Below, piece after piece: positions 1-8,754 of a stretch of DNA of 64,000 nt (positions are counted from its first letter, which is position 1; every line of letters begins with the position of its first letter). Under the pieces are notes generated by a model. That model was not told where the DNA came from, did no database searches, and was given only the letters and a program-made list of their open reading frames with translations. The position numbers and the translations under genes are program-made. This stretch comes from CAWKEY01 sp963848675 (GTDB lineage: Bacteria > Pseudomonadota > Gammaproteobacteria > Methylococcales > Methylomonadaceae), in NCBI GenBank assembly GCA_963848675.1, contig CAWKEY010000024.1, forward strand, positions 62,001-126,000. The letters run 5' to 3'.

Positions 1-828
1 GATATCTGGCAGCAGAGAATTGCTTTTTTGGGTACCCATGGCCGGCAAGAATTGTTGTGCCGTGGAACGCCACTTTTTTCTCAGGAAGGCTGGCGGGTGG
101 GTGCGGTGGTGGTTATGGATGATGTCACCGACTTGATTCAGGCGCAGAAGAATGCTGCCTGGGGTGAAGTGGCGCGCCGGCTGGCGCATGAAATCAAGAA
201 TCCGCTAACACCTATAAAGCTCTCGGCAGAGAGGTTGCAGCATAAACTGGCAGGGAAATTGGAAACTGCCGACGCTGATATGCTGCAGCGATCTACCAAG
301 ACCATTGTGGAGCAGGTTGAGGCGATGAAGGAAATGGTGGATGATTTTTCCGAATATGCCAAGCCCTCTAAAAAACAAACGGTAGCCATTGATTTGCCCG
401 TATTGGTGCAGGAAGTGCTTGCGCTGTATGCCTTAAAATCGGGTGTCAAATTTAAAGCCGATGACAAGGCCGGCTTGCTGATAATCAAGGGCGATCCGGT
501 CAGCATCCGGCAGGTGTTGCACAATCTGATCAAAAACGCGCTGGAAGCGATTGACAGTAAAGGGCAGATCGAAATCAGTCTGCACCGTGTCCAGAAAAAT
601 AATGCTGATTTTATCGAAATAGCGCTTTATGATGACGGTCCAGGCATCAAAGAGGATCAGATCGAGAAAATTTTTGAACCTTATGTGACGACCAAGGCCA
701 AGGGAACCGGGCTGGGTTTGGCCATTGTAAAAAAAATAATTGAAGAACATGGTGGCGCCATATGGGTCGACACCAGCCGTAAACTGGGCGCGGGGTTTAT
801 AATCCAGTTGCCCGCTTGTAACTTTTGA
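1..828 (+). CDS. NtrY-type sensor histidine kinase, C-terminal part (5' end outside window)
   Basis: The frame is open from base 1, so only the last 275 residues are visible. They hold the end of a PAS-like segment, then a HisKA domain with the H-box LAHEIKNPLTPIKLSAER (phospho-acceptor His about residue 63 of the visible part) and a HATPase_c domain with an N box (HNLIKNALEA), G1 box (DDGPGI) and G2 box (GTGLGLAIV). This is a membrane-type kinase that phosphorylates a partner response regulator. The stop lies one base before the start of the ntrX-like gene, so the two are an operon and presumably a cognate pair. The PLTPIKLSAERL extension after the H-box is typical of NtrY. The N-terminal membrane and HAMP parts are not in the window. 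Confidence 0.9.
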   Translation, partial: DIWQQRIAFLGTHGRQELLCRGTPLFSQEGWRVGAVVVMDDVTDLIQAQKNAAWGEVARRLAHEIKNPLTPIKLSAERLQHKLAGKLETADADMLQRSTKTIVEQVEAMKEMVDDFSEYAKPSKKQTVAIDLPVLVQEVLALYALKSGVKFKADDKAGLLIIKGDPVSIRQVLHNLIKNALEAIDSKGQIEISLHRVQKNNADFIEIALYDDGPGIKEDQIEKIFEPYVTTKAKGTGLGLAIVKKIIEEHGGAIWVDTSRKLGAGFIIQLPACNF

Positions 829-829
829 T

Positions 830-2203
830 ATGCCGAAAAATATGAATGCAGACACTCCTCGTATATTAGTTGTAGATGATGAACCCGATATTCGCCGTCT
901 GGTATGCGAAATTCTTGAAGATGAAGGCTATCAGGTCGCGATGGCGGAAAACGCAAGCGAAGCCCGGGCGCAAAAAAAATCCAGTCTTCCTGACCTTATT
1001 CTGCTTGATATCTGGATGCCAGATATGGACGGCATTACCCTGCTGAAAGAATGGGTGGCGGAGGATGCTCAGCTGTGTCCGGTGATCATGATGTCCGGGC
1101 ATGGTTCGGTGGAAGCCGCCGTTGAAGCAACCCGCCTGGGGGCTTATGATTTTCTTGAAAAGCCCTTGTCGCTGGCGAAGTTATTATTGATTGTTGAGCG
1201 GGCGCTGGAAGCTAGTCATCTGCAAATAGAAAATGCCGGGCTAAAACAGCAATTGGCTGTCGATATTGAGCCGGTAGGCAAAAGCGCTACCGTTGCCAGG
1301 ACTAAAGATCAACTCAAACGCTTGGCGCAACATGATGCGAGGGTGCTGTTTGTTGGCGAGGCGGGTGTGGGCAAGGAGCTCTATGCGCGTTACCTGCATA
1401 ATAACAGCGCGCATCGGGACGGGCCTTTTGTTGATGTGTCGGTGGGCAGTATCGCGCCGGAAAATTCGGCAGTAGAATTTTTCGGCAAGGAAGATGGCGG
1501 CAAAATTTACCCGGGGTTGTTGGAGCGGGCGCATAAAGGCACGCTGTTTTTAGGTGAGATTGGCGGCATGGACCAGGAAATCCAGCTAAGATTGCTCAGC
1601 GCATTGGAATCGAGCTCTTTCTTGCGGGTTGGCGGAAGCGAGGCGGTGCGTGTCGATGTCCGGGTGGTCTCGGCCACGCGAACGGCATTGGATGAACTGG
1701 TTAGAGCCGGGCGTTTCCGCCAGGATTTGTATTATCTGCTGAATGAAGTGTCGTTGTCGATTCCGCCTTTGAGGGAGCACAGCGAGGATGTGCCGGCCTT
1801 GCTGAGTTTTTATGTTGATTATTTTGTCACCCATGAAAAGTTGTCTTTTCGCCGGTTTTCCATGGCGGCGCAGAATTTCTTACGTAATTACAGCTGGCGC
1901 GGTAATGTGCGAGAATTAAAAAATCTCGTGCAAAGACTCATGATTCTGGGAGTTGGTGAAGATATTGAACTTGATGAGGTGAAATCGGCATTAGGATCGG
2001 GTGTCGGTGACGTTGTGGTATCTTCATCGGTTCCCGAGTTTTATAATTTGCCGCTAAAGGAAGCCCGAGATCATTTCGAGAAAGCGTATCTGGAATATCA
2101 TTTTGAGAAAACCGGCGGCAGCGTTGCCAAGCTGGCGTCTGCGGTAGGAATGGAGCGCACCCATCTCTATCGTAAACTGCATTCGTTGAATATTAAGTTA
2201 TAA
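830..2203 (+). CDS. ntrX: NtrX-type response regulator with degenerate sigma-54 interaction domain
   Basis: 457 residues: receiver domain (about 10-125, phospho-acceptor D60 in LLDIWMPDMDG), AAA+ domain (about 150-375), and a C-terminal Fis-type helix-turn-helix (GGSVAKLASAVGMERTHLYR). Walker A is intact (GEAGVGKE, residues 176-183). The GAFTGA loop that contacts sigma-54 is absent: the segment reads EFFGKEDGGKIYPGLLER. The Walker B motif is FLGEIGGM instead of FLDEIGD, so the conserved Asp is Gly. These changes suggest that it does not remodel sigma-54 holoenzyme and works as a DNA-binding regulator with another mode. Loss of GAFTGA is known in some NtrX proteins. It follows the kinase gene by one base. 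ATG 830 fits; an internal Met at residue 5 is an alternative. Confidence 0.9.
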   Translation: MPKNMNADTPRILVVDDEPDIRRLVCEILEDEGYQVAMAENASEARAQKKSSLPDLILLDIWMPDMDGITLLKEWVAEDAQLCPVIMMSGHGSVEAAVEATRLGAYDFLEKPLSLAKLLLIVERALEASHLQIENAGLKQQLAVDIEPVGKSATVARTKDQLKRLAQHDARVLFVGEAGVGKELYARYLHNNSAHRDGPFVDVSVGSIAPENSAVEFFGKEDGGKIYPGLLERAHKGTLFLGEIGGMDQEIQLRLLSALESSSFLRVGGSEAVRVDVRVVSATRTALDELVRAGRFRQDLYYLLNEVSLSIPPLREHSEDVPALLSFYVDYFVTHEKLSFRRFSMAAQNFLRNYSWRGNVRELKNLVQRLMILGVGEDIELDEVKSALGSGVGDVVVSSSVPEFYNLPLKEARDHFEKAYLEYHFEKTGGSVAKLASAVGMERTHLYRKLHSLNIKL

Positions 2204-2212
2204 CTTAGGTGA

Positions 2213-2264
2213 AAGGGTCAAGGTTCAAGGGTGTGTTTTTTTTGAACACTGAACCTTGACCCTT
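2213..2264. terminator. 15-bp perfect inverted repeat after ntrX
   Basis: AAGGGTCAAGGTTCA (2213-2227) is matched by its exact reverse complement at 2250-2264, with a 22-base loop that contains a run of eight T and a second, nested GTTCAA/TTGAAC pair. It stands 10 bases after the ntrX stop. A transcript could fold it as a long hairpin, but no T-run follows the right arm, so it is a possible factor-assisted terminator or an mRNA 3'-end stabiliser, not a classic intrinsic terminator. Confidence 0.5.
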
Positions 2265-2284
2265 GTGCCTAGATGAAATAAACA

Positions 2285-2313
2285 TTGAAAAAAATGATAA
2301 TGTTTAGTAATAT
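2285..2313 (+). promoter_or_regulatory. Sigma-70 promoter of rplM-rpsI
   Basis: TTGAAA (2285-2290) and TAATAT (2308-2313) are separated by exactly 17 bases, a near-consensus housekeeping promoter. It lies about 40 bases upstream of the rplM start. A small GCTC/GAGC stem-loop (about 2317-2331) sits between promoter and gene and could belong to the L13 leader that mediates feedback in related bacteria; that last point is speculation. Confidence 0.65.
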
Positions 2314-2356
2314 TCTCGCTCTTTTATTGAGCCTTTAACAGAAAGACTAAGTAACG

Positions 2357-2785
2357 ATGAAAACATTTAGTGCAAAGCCAGCAGAAGTTAAGCGCGATTG
2401 GTACGTGGTTGATGCGGAAGGGAAGACCTTGGGTCGGCTTGCTTCCGAGATTGCGCGTCGTCTTCGCGGTAAACACAAACCAGAATATACACCGCACGTT
2501 GATACCGGTGATTACATTATTGTAGTAAATGCAGAAAAAATCGGCGTTACCGGCAATAAAGAAAAAGACAAATTGTATCAACATCACACAGGCTATATCG
2601 GTAATCTAAAAACCGTTAGCCTGGGTAAGTTAAGAAAAACTTTCCCTGATCGTATTCTTAATACAGCGGTTAAAGGAATGTTACCTAACAATCCATTGGG
2701 TCGTGCAATGTTCAAGAAATTGAAAGTGTATGCAGGACCTAAACACGATCATCAGGCTCAACAGCCAAAAGTTTTAGAATTATAA
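2357..2785 (+). CDS. rplM: 50S ribosomal protein L13
   Basis: 142 residues, the normal length for bacterial L13. The sequence carries the family landmarks: MKTFSAKPAEVKRDWYVVDA at the start, GRLASEIARRLRGKHKPEYTPHVD, the GDYIIVVNAEKI strand, and the C-terminal GMLPNNPLGRAMFKKLKVYAG segment. It is an early-assembly protein of the large ribosomal subunit. rpsI follows 11 bases later and is co-transcribed, as in nearly all proteobacteria. The near-consensus promoter upstream is compatible with high expression. Confidence 0.99.
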   Translation: MKTFSAKPAEVKRDWYVVDAEGKTLGRLASEIARRLRGKHKPEYTPHVDTGDYIIVVNAEKIGVTGNKEKDKLYQHHTGYIGNLKTVSLGKLRKTFPDRILNTAVKGMLPNNPLGRAMFKKLKVYAGPKHDHQAQQPKVLEL

Positions 2786-2796
2786 GCGGGTAGACC

Positions 2797-3189
2797 ATGG
2801 CAGCAGCTCAGTATTATGGAACAGGCCGTCGTAAAAGTGCAGTAGCACGCGTTTACGCAACATCAGGCACTGGAAAAATCACTATCAACCAAAAAACGAT
2901 CGAAGATTATTTTGGCCGCAAAACCGACCAGATGGTTTCTTGTCAGCCTCTGGAGTGTGTTAACTTGGAAGGCAAATTCGATCTCAATGTGATAGTCAAA
3001 GGTGGCGGTCCTTCTGGCCAGGCTGGCGCTATACGGCACGGTCTGACGCGCGCATTGATGGAGTACGACGAAGCCTTACGCCCAGCACTCAGAAAAGCCG
3101 GTTTTGTTACTCGTGATTCCCGTATTGTCGAGCGTAAAAAAGTGGGCTTGCATAAAGCCAGAAAACGTCCGCAATACTCTAAACGATAA
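2797..3189 (+). CDS. rpsI: 30S ribosomal protein S9
   Basis: 130 residues, standard length. The N-terminal YYGTGRRKSAVARVY motif and the basic C-terminal tail ending in GLHKARKRPQYSKR, which reaches toward the tRNA in the P site of the 30S subunit, are both present. It is the second gene of the rplM-rpsI operon and is followed by an intrinsic terminator about 50 bases downstream. Confidence 0.99.
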   Translation: MAAAQYYGTGRRKSAVARVYATSGTGKITINQKTIEDYFGRKTDQMVSCQPLECVNLEGKFDLNVIVKGGGPSGQAGAIRHGLTRALMEYDEALRPALRKAGFVTRDSRIVERKKVGLHKARKRPQYSKR

Positions 3190-3238
3190 TCGTTTTTACC
3201 TTATGTGGTAATCGATTCATGGTCGCCATATAAAATTG

Positions 3239-3273
3239 AGGGCTGCATTCTTACGAGTGCGGCCCTTTTTTTT
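3239..3273 (+). terminator. Intrinsic terminator after rpsI
   Basis: GGGCTGCA and TGCGGCCC pair (one mismatch) around a ten-base loop and are followed by eight T residues (3266-3273). This is a standard Rho-independent terminator for the rplM-rpsI transcript. Confidence 0.85.
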
Positions 3274-3308
3274 AGAGATTCAGAAATTCCCTGGGTTTAG
3301 GAGGATGG

Positions 3309-4040
3309 ATGGAAATTTCCATTGTTGTACCTGTTCATAATGAAGCCGGCAATATCATTGCTTTAATTGAAGAGATTGATGCGGCTATGAAGCAGGCGGA
3401 CGCTTATGAAATTATCTATGTCGATGACGGCAGCACGGACGAGACTGCAACTGTTTTAAGGCAGGTCATGGAAAGCAATAGGGCCTTGCGGGTTATTTGC
3501 CATCGTCAAGCCTGTGGGCAAAGCACAGCCATTCATACTGGCGTCAAGGCGGCAATTTATCCCTACATAGCGACGCTGGATGGCGATGGTCAGAACGATC
3601 CTGCTGATATTCCCCGTTTGTATGGGGTGTTGACACGCCAAAATCAAACGGAAAGCAATTTGTGGATGATAGCCGGCTGGCGCAATGAACGCTATGATTC
3701 GCCCTGGCGGCTGTTTTCTTCGAAGGTCGCTAATGGCGTTCGGTCGGGGCTGCTGGGGGATAGCACCCCCGATACCGGTTGCGGCTTAAAGGTGTTTTTA
3801 AGAGACAAGTTCCTGGATTTGCCTTATTTTGACCATATGCACCGTTTTTTGCCGGCTTTGGTTTTAAGAGCCGGTGGGCGAACGATTTCTGAGCCCGTTG
3901 CACATCGGTCCAGAACCCAAGGGCATTCCAAATATGGGACACTGGATCGGCTATGGGCAGGCATTATCGATTTACTGGGCGTAATCTGGTTACAGAAGCG
4001 TGCAAAACTTGCAAAGGTAGAAGAAATTGATCGCAAATAA
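3309..4040 (+). CDS. Family 2 glycosyltransferase, polyprenyl-phosphate sugar transferase type
   Basis: 243 residues with a GT-A fold: start MEISIVVPVHNEAGNI, nucleotide-binding DDGSTD near residue 40, and TLDGDGQNDP (metal-binding DxD-like) near residue 93. There are no C-terminal membrane helices, so it resembles cytosolic dolichol-phosphate mannose synthase and ArnC-like enzymes without the anchor. The likely role is to transfer a sugar from a nucleotide sugar to undecaprenyl phosphate at the inner membrane. It overlaps the next gene by 14 bases, and that membrane protein may anchor it. AGGAGG (3299-3304) supports the start. The sugar cannot be named from sequence. Confidence 0.88.
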   Translation: MEISIVVPVHNEAGNIIALIEEIDAAMKQADAYEIIYVDDGSTDETATVLRQVMESNRALRVICHRQACGQSTAIHTGVKAAIYPYIATLDGDGQNDPADIPRLYGVLTRQNQTESNLWMIAGWRNERYDSPWRLFSSKVANGVRSGLLGDSTPDTGCGLKVFLRDKFLDLPYFDHMHRFLPALVLRAGGRTISEPVAHRSRTQGHSKYGTLDRLWAGIIDLLGVIWLQKRAKLAKVEEIDRK

Positions 4041-4311
4041 AGAGACGATTTGGCTGGCAGTAGGTTTTCTCGGGCAGGCATTATTTTCTGCCCGTTTTTT
4101 CGTGCAATGGATCAAAAGTGAGCGCGAGAAAAAAAGTGTTTTTCCAGTCGCTTTCTGGTATTTCAGCATCGCCGGCGGAGTGACCCTGTTGGCTTACGCC
4201 ATTTATCGGGAGGACCCGGTGTTTATTTTGGGGCAGGCGACCGGATTGTTTATTTATTTTCGCAATCTGTATTTTGTTGTGCATGAACGTAAAAATATAA
4301 AAGTCGAATAA
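4027..4311 (+). CDS. LAB_N-domain small membrane protein
   Basis: 94 residues starting at TTG 4027, inside the end of the glycosyltransferase gene. It has three hydrophobic segments (about 8-24, 38-57, 64-82) and the pattern FSARFFVQWIKSEREKKSVFPVAFWYFS characteristic of the lipid A biosynthesis N-terminal (LAB_N) family. The protein is likely an inner-membrane partner in lipid-linked sugar transfer, since it sits between a GT2 and a GT39 gene in one operon. The exact biochemical activity of LAB_N proteins is not established. The TTG start and 14-base overlap indicate translational coupling. Confidence 0.8.
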   Translation: MIANKETIWLAVGFLGQALFSARFFVQWIKSEREKKSVFPVAFWYFSIAGGVTLLAYAIYREDPVFILGQATGLFIYFRNLYFVVHERKNIKVE

Positions 4312-4326
4312 TACGCTGAACCTCCT

Positions 4327-5955
4327 ATGTATCAATTGTTGTCGGCCAAATTATGGGTATTGCTGATTTGGGCAATTTTAATAGCCGTCAGCTTATCGAT
4401 ACGCCCTTTAATGCCTGTCGATGAAACCCGCTATGCGGCCGTCGCCTGGGAAATGTGGAATAGCGGGGATTTTCTCGTACCCCATCTAAACGGGGAAGCT
4501 TATAGCCACAAGCCGCCGCTGCTATTCTGGCTAATGACGCTAGGCTGGATGCTGCTGGGCGTTAATGAGTGGTCTTTGCGGCTGATTTCACCGCTATTCG
4601 CGCTGGCGGCGATATTTTTATCAGGCGCCGTAGCGCGTATGTTATGGCCGGAGCGTCGGGCAACCCAAACATTGGCGCCGCTGATTCTGCTGGGATGCTT
4701 TTTCTGGATGGTCTACGGCACATTGACCATGTTCGATATGATGCTGGCGTTTTTTGCATTGCTCGGCATGTATAGCTTATTGACGCTAGCTGAAAACGGC
4801 TGGTCTTTCTGGCGCTGGGCTTTATTGGCCCTAGCCATAGGCGGAGGCCTGCTCAGCAAGGGGCCGGTGATTCTACTGCACATGTTGCCGGTAGCGTTGC
4901 TGGCGGCGTGGTGGAAAGCCAGTAAACAGGCTGGTTTTAGCTGGCGGCATTGGTATGGCGCGCTGTTTGCCGCCATTTTGATGGGGGTCGTGATAGCTTT
5001 GTGCTGGGCCATACCGGCCGGCATGGCGGGCGGTGAGGCTTATAGAAATGCTATTTTCCTGGGGCAGACGAGCGGCCGGCTGGTTAAGTCGTTTGCGCAT
5101 CAGTTGCCCTGGTGGTGGTATGTACAGATGCTGCCGTTATTATTGCTGCCGTGGCTGCTATGCAGGCCCTTGTGGGTGGGGCTGATAAGACTGAATTTAC
5201 AGGATTCCGGGATACGTTTTTGTCTGGCTTGGGCAGTGCCGGTGTTTATTGCCTTTTCTCTGGTCAGCGGTAAGCGCCTGCACTATTTATTGCCTTTGGT
5301 GCCTGCTCTGGCGCTGGTGTTGGCGAGGGCTGCCGATGAAATAAACGATAGCCGTTGCTGGCAGCGGGCGCACCTTCCCGTCGTGATTGCTTTTGCTTTG
5401 ATCGGTGCTATTTTAGCGTTTCTGCCCTGGTTGAATGGGCTTTACCACTGGCGCGCCGAGCTATCGGCAGTGTCGCCCGTCTGGGGCAGTGTGCTGCTGA
5501 TAATGGCGGTTTTGTTTGGCGTGTCTAAGGCCCGCGCTGCCGAACATGCGGTTTTTTATATCAGTGTTGCTTCGGTTGCAGCATTACTGGTGATAAGTAG
5601 CGGTTTTTTTGCCGTTGAAGCGGAGCATTACGATACCAGGCCGCCTGCCGAAAAAATGGCTGGTTTAATGGCAGAAGGTAGCGATATGGCTTTTTTTACC
5701 AGCAAATATTATGGCCAATTCCATTTTACCGGGCGTCTTCAACAACCGCTGGTCGTGTTTGCTGACTTTAAAGAGCTGCTACAATGGGCAGAGCAGCACC
5801 CAAATGCTTATGTTCTGGTAACGTACAAGGATTCAGATAGCTTGCTGGCATCCATCACAAGCTATCATTATCCCTACAAAAGCCAAAATATCGGCTTGCT
5901 TTCATGCAAAATCTTGCTGCAAAACCCGGAACTCAGCAGTATTTTGAAATCCTAG
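4327..5955 (+). CDS. Family 39 membrane glycosyltransferase (ArnT/PMT type)
   Basis: 542 residues with about eleven hydrophobic helices. The first periplasmic loop has the PVDETRYAAVAWEMWNSGDF and HKPPLLFW pattern of GT39 enzymes, where acidic and basic residues bind the polyprenyl-phosphate sugar. Such proteins transfer a sugar (for example aminoarabinose in ArnT) from undecaprenyl phosphate to lipid A or another periplasmic acceptor. It forms an operon with the GT2 and LAB_N genes. The ArnA/ArnB genes for aminoarabinose are not nearby, so the substrate is open. It ends five bases before the convergent minus-strand gene. Confidence 0.88.
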   Translation: MYQLLSAKLWVLLIWAILIAVSLSIRPLMPVDETRYAAVAWEMWNSGDFLVPHLNGEAYSHKPPLLFWLMTLGWMLLGVNEWSLRLISPLFALAAIFLSGAVARMLWPERRATQTLAPLILLGCFFWMVYGTLTMFDMMLAFFALLGMYSLLTLAENGWSFWRWALLALAIGGGLLSKGPVILLHMLPVALLAAWWKASKQAGFSWRHWYGALFAAILMGVVIALCWAIPAGMAGGEAYRNAIFLGQTSGRLVKSFAHQLPWWWYVQMLPLLLLPWLLCRPLWVGLIRLNLQDSGIRFCLAWAVPVFIAFSLVSGKRLHYLLPLVPALALVLARAADEINDSRCWQRAHLPVVIAFALIGAILAFLPWLNGLYHWRAELSAVSPVWGSVLLIMAVLFGVSKARAAEHAVFYISVASVAALLVISSGFFAVEAEHYDTRPPAEKMAGLMAEGSDMAFFTSKYYGQFHFTGRLQQPLVVFADFKELLQWAEQHPNAYVLVTYKDSDSLLASITSYHYPYKSQNIGLLSCKILLQNPELSSILKS

Positions 5956-5960
5956 CCTTG

Positions 5961-8204
5961 TTATTTCCAGATACTGACAATATTCGTAAAGTCATCAGTC
6001 CAGGGCTTTAGGTCGAAGTACAAAGGCAGTTTCTGCCAGCTGCCCAGTTGGCTTAAACGCAAAGGTTCAAGGGTTTCGGCTTTGTTGGCCATGACCACCC
6101 AGTCTGTCGCAATCACCAGAGGAATGTCCTGCTGCGGTTTAAATTCCTGGAGTAATGCCGACAAATGCAGTTGCCGGGCATGATCCGACAACACTTTCTT
6201 CAGCGCCAAATGGCGATTGGTGATATGAAAAGCCAGTATGCCGTTGGTTTTAAGTTTCTGAAAATAAAGCTTCAGCGCTTCTTGTGTCAGTAGGTGGGTC
6301 GGCACAGAATCAGAGCTGAAGGCATCCATTACCAATAAATCAAACTGCTGATCCGGTTCTTTTGCCAACGATAGGCGCGCATCACCCACACGCATGGTCG
6401 CGTTGTGGCTGCATTGGCTCAGATAACTGAAGTAGGCCGGATTGCTGGCAATTTCGACAACCAGCGGATCAATTTCATACAGTGTCCACTGTTGCTGATT
6501 TTTGGCGTAGCACGTTAACGCGCCTGCACCCAGGCCAACTATGCCAATGCTCCAGTTCTGGTCGATCGCGTCATATTCCTCAAATAGCTGCCCCATGGGG
6601 CCTGGACGGCTGTAATAGGTTAAAGGCGTTTGGCTTTGGTTTGCTGTCAAACGCTGCGCCCCGTGTTTGGTGGTGCCGTGAAACAGTTCATGATATTTCT
6701 CAGGATGGTTATGCTCGTCGAGCAACACGCTTTCACGCACGGCAAGCACGCCAAAAAAACTGCGTTCCTGATACAGCGTATTTGACAGCAGGCCATGCAG
6801 TCCCAGAGTAAAGAAGATAAGAATACCTGTCAGCAGGGCGAGGGTGACCGGCTGCGTTCTGAACGCGTAGCTTAAGCCGGCCAGTAAAATTAAACCGACG
6901 CCGATAGTGTCGAGATAGGGAGCCAAGTCTTCACTGCCTGCAAAAATAATGACACCGGCGAGGACTAAAAGCGCAGGTAATAACAGTTGCTGCAGCCAGC
7001 CGATTTTACCGTTGCCTAACGATAACTTCAAACCCGGCCGCAATAATAAGGCTGCAACAATCATGAGCGGGTACTCGTAGACGGCATTAAAAATAAACGG
7101 CGCGACAAAAGTGTTGAACATGCCGCCCAACATGCCGGCAAAAGACATGATCAGGTAGAAGCTGGTTAAATACCGGGTGTGCGGGCGCATTTTGGCAAGC
7201 TCGCCGTGGCATACCATGACGGCAAGAAAAAATGCCAGCAGGTGCAGGCTCAAGTCTATCCAATAGGGCAAAACCGCCGGATTAATGAAGGAGTAAGCAA
7301 TAAACGGCAACAATACCACGGGTTGCAGCTTGACCATCCAGGGGTGGATGGTGTCGTGCCATTTTGAAAAAACGATAACAAAAGACAACAGATATAAGGT
7401 TAAGGGAATAATCCACAGTAACGGTACCGAGGCAATATCGGTGCTGATGAAATTGGTCAGACCCAGCAACAGGCTGGAAGGTACGAAGGCCAGTGCCAGC
7501 CAGTGCAGTTGCGTGTAAGGACTGAGCGTACTATCTTCAGTTGGGCTTGGTTCGGCAATACCCGGTTTTTGCTGGCTTTTCCATAACACAAAAGCACAAG
7601 CGGCTATCAACAGACACAACAGCAGATAGCCAACGCCCCAGTAAGTTTTCTGATTGGCCAGGCCGATATTCGGTTCCAGCAAAAACGGGTAACTCAGTAA
7701 GGCCAGCAGACTGCCGGCGTTGCTGGCCGCGTACAGATAATAAGGATCATGGCTGGTATGGTGGCCGACATTGGCAAACCATTTCTGCATGAGCGGCGCC
7801 GTTGTTGAAACCACGAAGAACGGCAGACCGATTGCGGCTAATAGTGTCCAGAACAGCCAGAAGGTCGGGTCAGTGTCAGTGGGCGGAGCGATGTTTTCAG
7901 GCAGCGCCAAGGGTAGTGCCAGAAAGCTGATAAGCAGAACGCTGCTATGGATGAGGATTTGCCGGTGCTGACTCTGGCGCGTTGAAAGCACATGCGCATA
8001 AAGATAGCCGAGAAATAAAATGCTCTGGTAAAACACCATGCAGGTGTTCCATACGGCCGGAGAGCCGCCCAGTAAGGGCAATAACAGTTTTCCGAACAAG
8101 GGTTGCAGCACAAACATCAGTGATGCGCTGGTAAATAAGGTCGCTGCAAACAAGGCTATCAAGGATAAGCTGCGGTCGGTTTTCGCTTCTGGAGAGGTGC
8201 TCAT
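5961..8204 (-). CDS. Fused polytopic membrane protein / spermidine-synthase-like protein
   Basis: 747 residues in two parts. Roughly residues 13-480 form at least twelve hydrophobic helices; about 520-735 resemble the Rossmann fold of spermidine synthases (IGIVGLGAGALTCYA nucleotide-binding loop, LYEIDPLVVEIA, DLLVMDAFSSDSVPTHLLT). Such fusions are widespread in proteobacteria and their substrate is generally unknown; the helices have been compared with transporters. True polyamine synthesis is not implied, since no decarboxylase gene lies nearby. It is convergent with the GT39 gene with a five-base gap. Confidence 0.8.
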   Translation of the reverse strand: MSTSPEAKTDRSLSLIALFAATLFTSASLMFVLQPLFGKLLLPLLGGSPAVWNTCMVFYQSILFLGYLYAHVLSTRQSQHRQILIHSSVLLISFLALPLALPENIAPPTDTDPTFWLFWTLLAAIGLPFFVVSTTAPLMQKWFANVGHHTSHDPYYLYAASNAGSLLALLSYPFLLEPNIGLANQKTYWGVGYLLLCLLIAACAFVLWKSQQKPGIAEPSPTEDSTLSPYTQLHWLALAFVPSSLLLGLTNFISTDIASVPLLWIIPLTLYLLSFVIVFSKWHDTIHPWMVKLQPVVLLPFIAYSFINPAVLPYWIDLSLHLLAFFLAVMVCHGELAKMRPHTRYLTSFYLIMSFAGMLGGMFNTFVAPFIFNAVYEYPLMIVAALLLRPGLKLSLGNGKIGWLQQLLLPALLVLAGVIIFAGSEDLAPYLDTIGVGLILLAGLSYAFRTQPVTLALLTGILIFFTLGLHGLLSNTLYQERSFFGVLAVRESVLLDEHNHPEKYHELFHGTTKHGAQRLTANQSQTPLTYYSRPGPMGQLFEEYDAIDQNWSIGIVGLGAGALTCYAKNQQQWTLYEIDPLVVEIASNPAYFSYLSQCSHNATMRVGDARLSLAKEPDQQFDLLVMDAFSSDSVPTHLLTQEALKLYFQKLKTNGILAFHITNRHLALKKVLSDHARQLHLSALLQEFKPQQDIPLVIATDWVVMANKAETLEPLRLSQLGSWQKLPLYFDLKPWTDDFTNIVSIWK

Positions 8205-8754
8205 TAGTTCTTTATGTTGCCCAGCGGGCTTATTGTTATTGATGGGCTAATGATAAAACATTTACCGGAGACTGGGGCATCTGAAATCAGCTTGGAACAC
8301 AAATAAAGCTGAGCGCTACAACTGCTCATTAAAAGGGCGGTGTGACCGTCTGCCCTAGCTCCGAATCAGCAAGGACTTATCGACAGGGAATCTGGTGCTG
8401 GATGGTGAGCTCAGGCACTGGCCGAGGCATGCGGATGAACTCTGCGGTTGTAATTATTCAGCCTATCAAGCATGTGGTGTTTGGAGCTGCTCTGGAGTGG
8501 CATGATTCGCTGTGGGAGCGACGCCCACGTCGCGGCCGGTGGCTTCAAATCGCGAGGTGGACAACGCTGCCACTGACGGTTCCCAGCAGGCTGAACAGTT
8601 AGTTGCCTGCGTTTTAAAATGGCATCATGCCGCTCAACAGCCGAATTCGGACTGCGAAGCTTTTTGGCCCCGGAAGATGCCCAGCCACTGTTTGCCAGAG
8701 GGCATTGGGGGCATGAACAATGGCTCCCTGGATTTGCCGGGGCTGCTGCCTGCG
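8205..8754. other. 550-base intergenic region without a credible gene
   Basis: Several short overlapping open frames exist here but none has a ribosome-binding site or recognisable protein pattern. The stretch holds the promoter region of the minus-strand fusion gene at its left end, a copy of a dispersed hairpin repeat (8514-8532), and otherwise low-information sequence that may be decayed coding DNA. Confidence 0.5.
8514..8532 (+). repeat. Dispersed short hairpin repeat, copy 1
   Basis: GGGAGCGACGCCCACGTCG; the GCGACG/CGTCGC arms (8518-8523 and 8528-8533) fold around CCCA. An almost identical unit with one base changed occurs on the other strand at 34814-34832. Short repeats of this kind are common intergenic elements in proteobacteria. 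Confidence 0.55.

Noticed and set aside
8205..8754. Small open frames between the spermidine-synthase-like gene and cytochrome c4
   Set aside because: They overlap each other in different frames, lack ribosome-binding sites and show no recognisable protein pattern.
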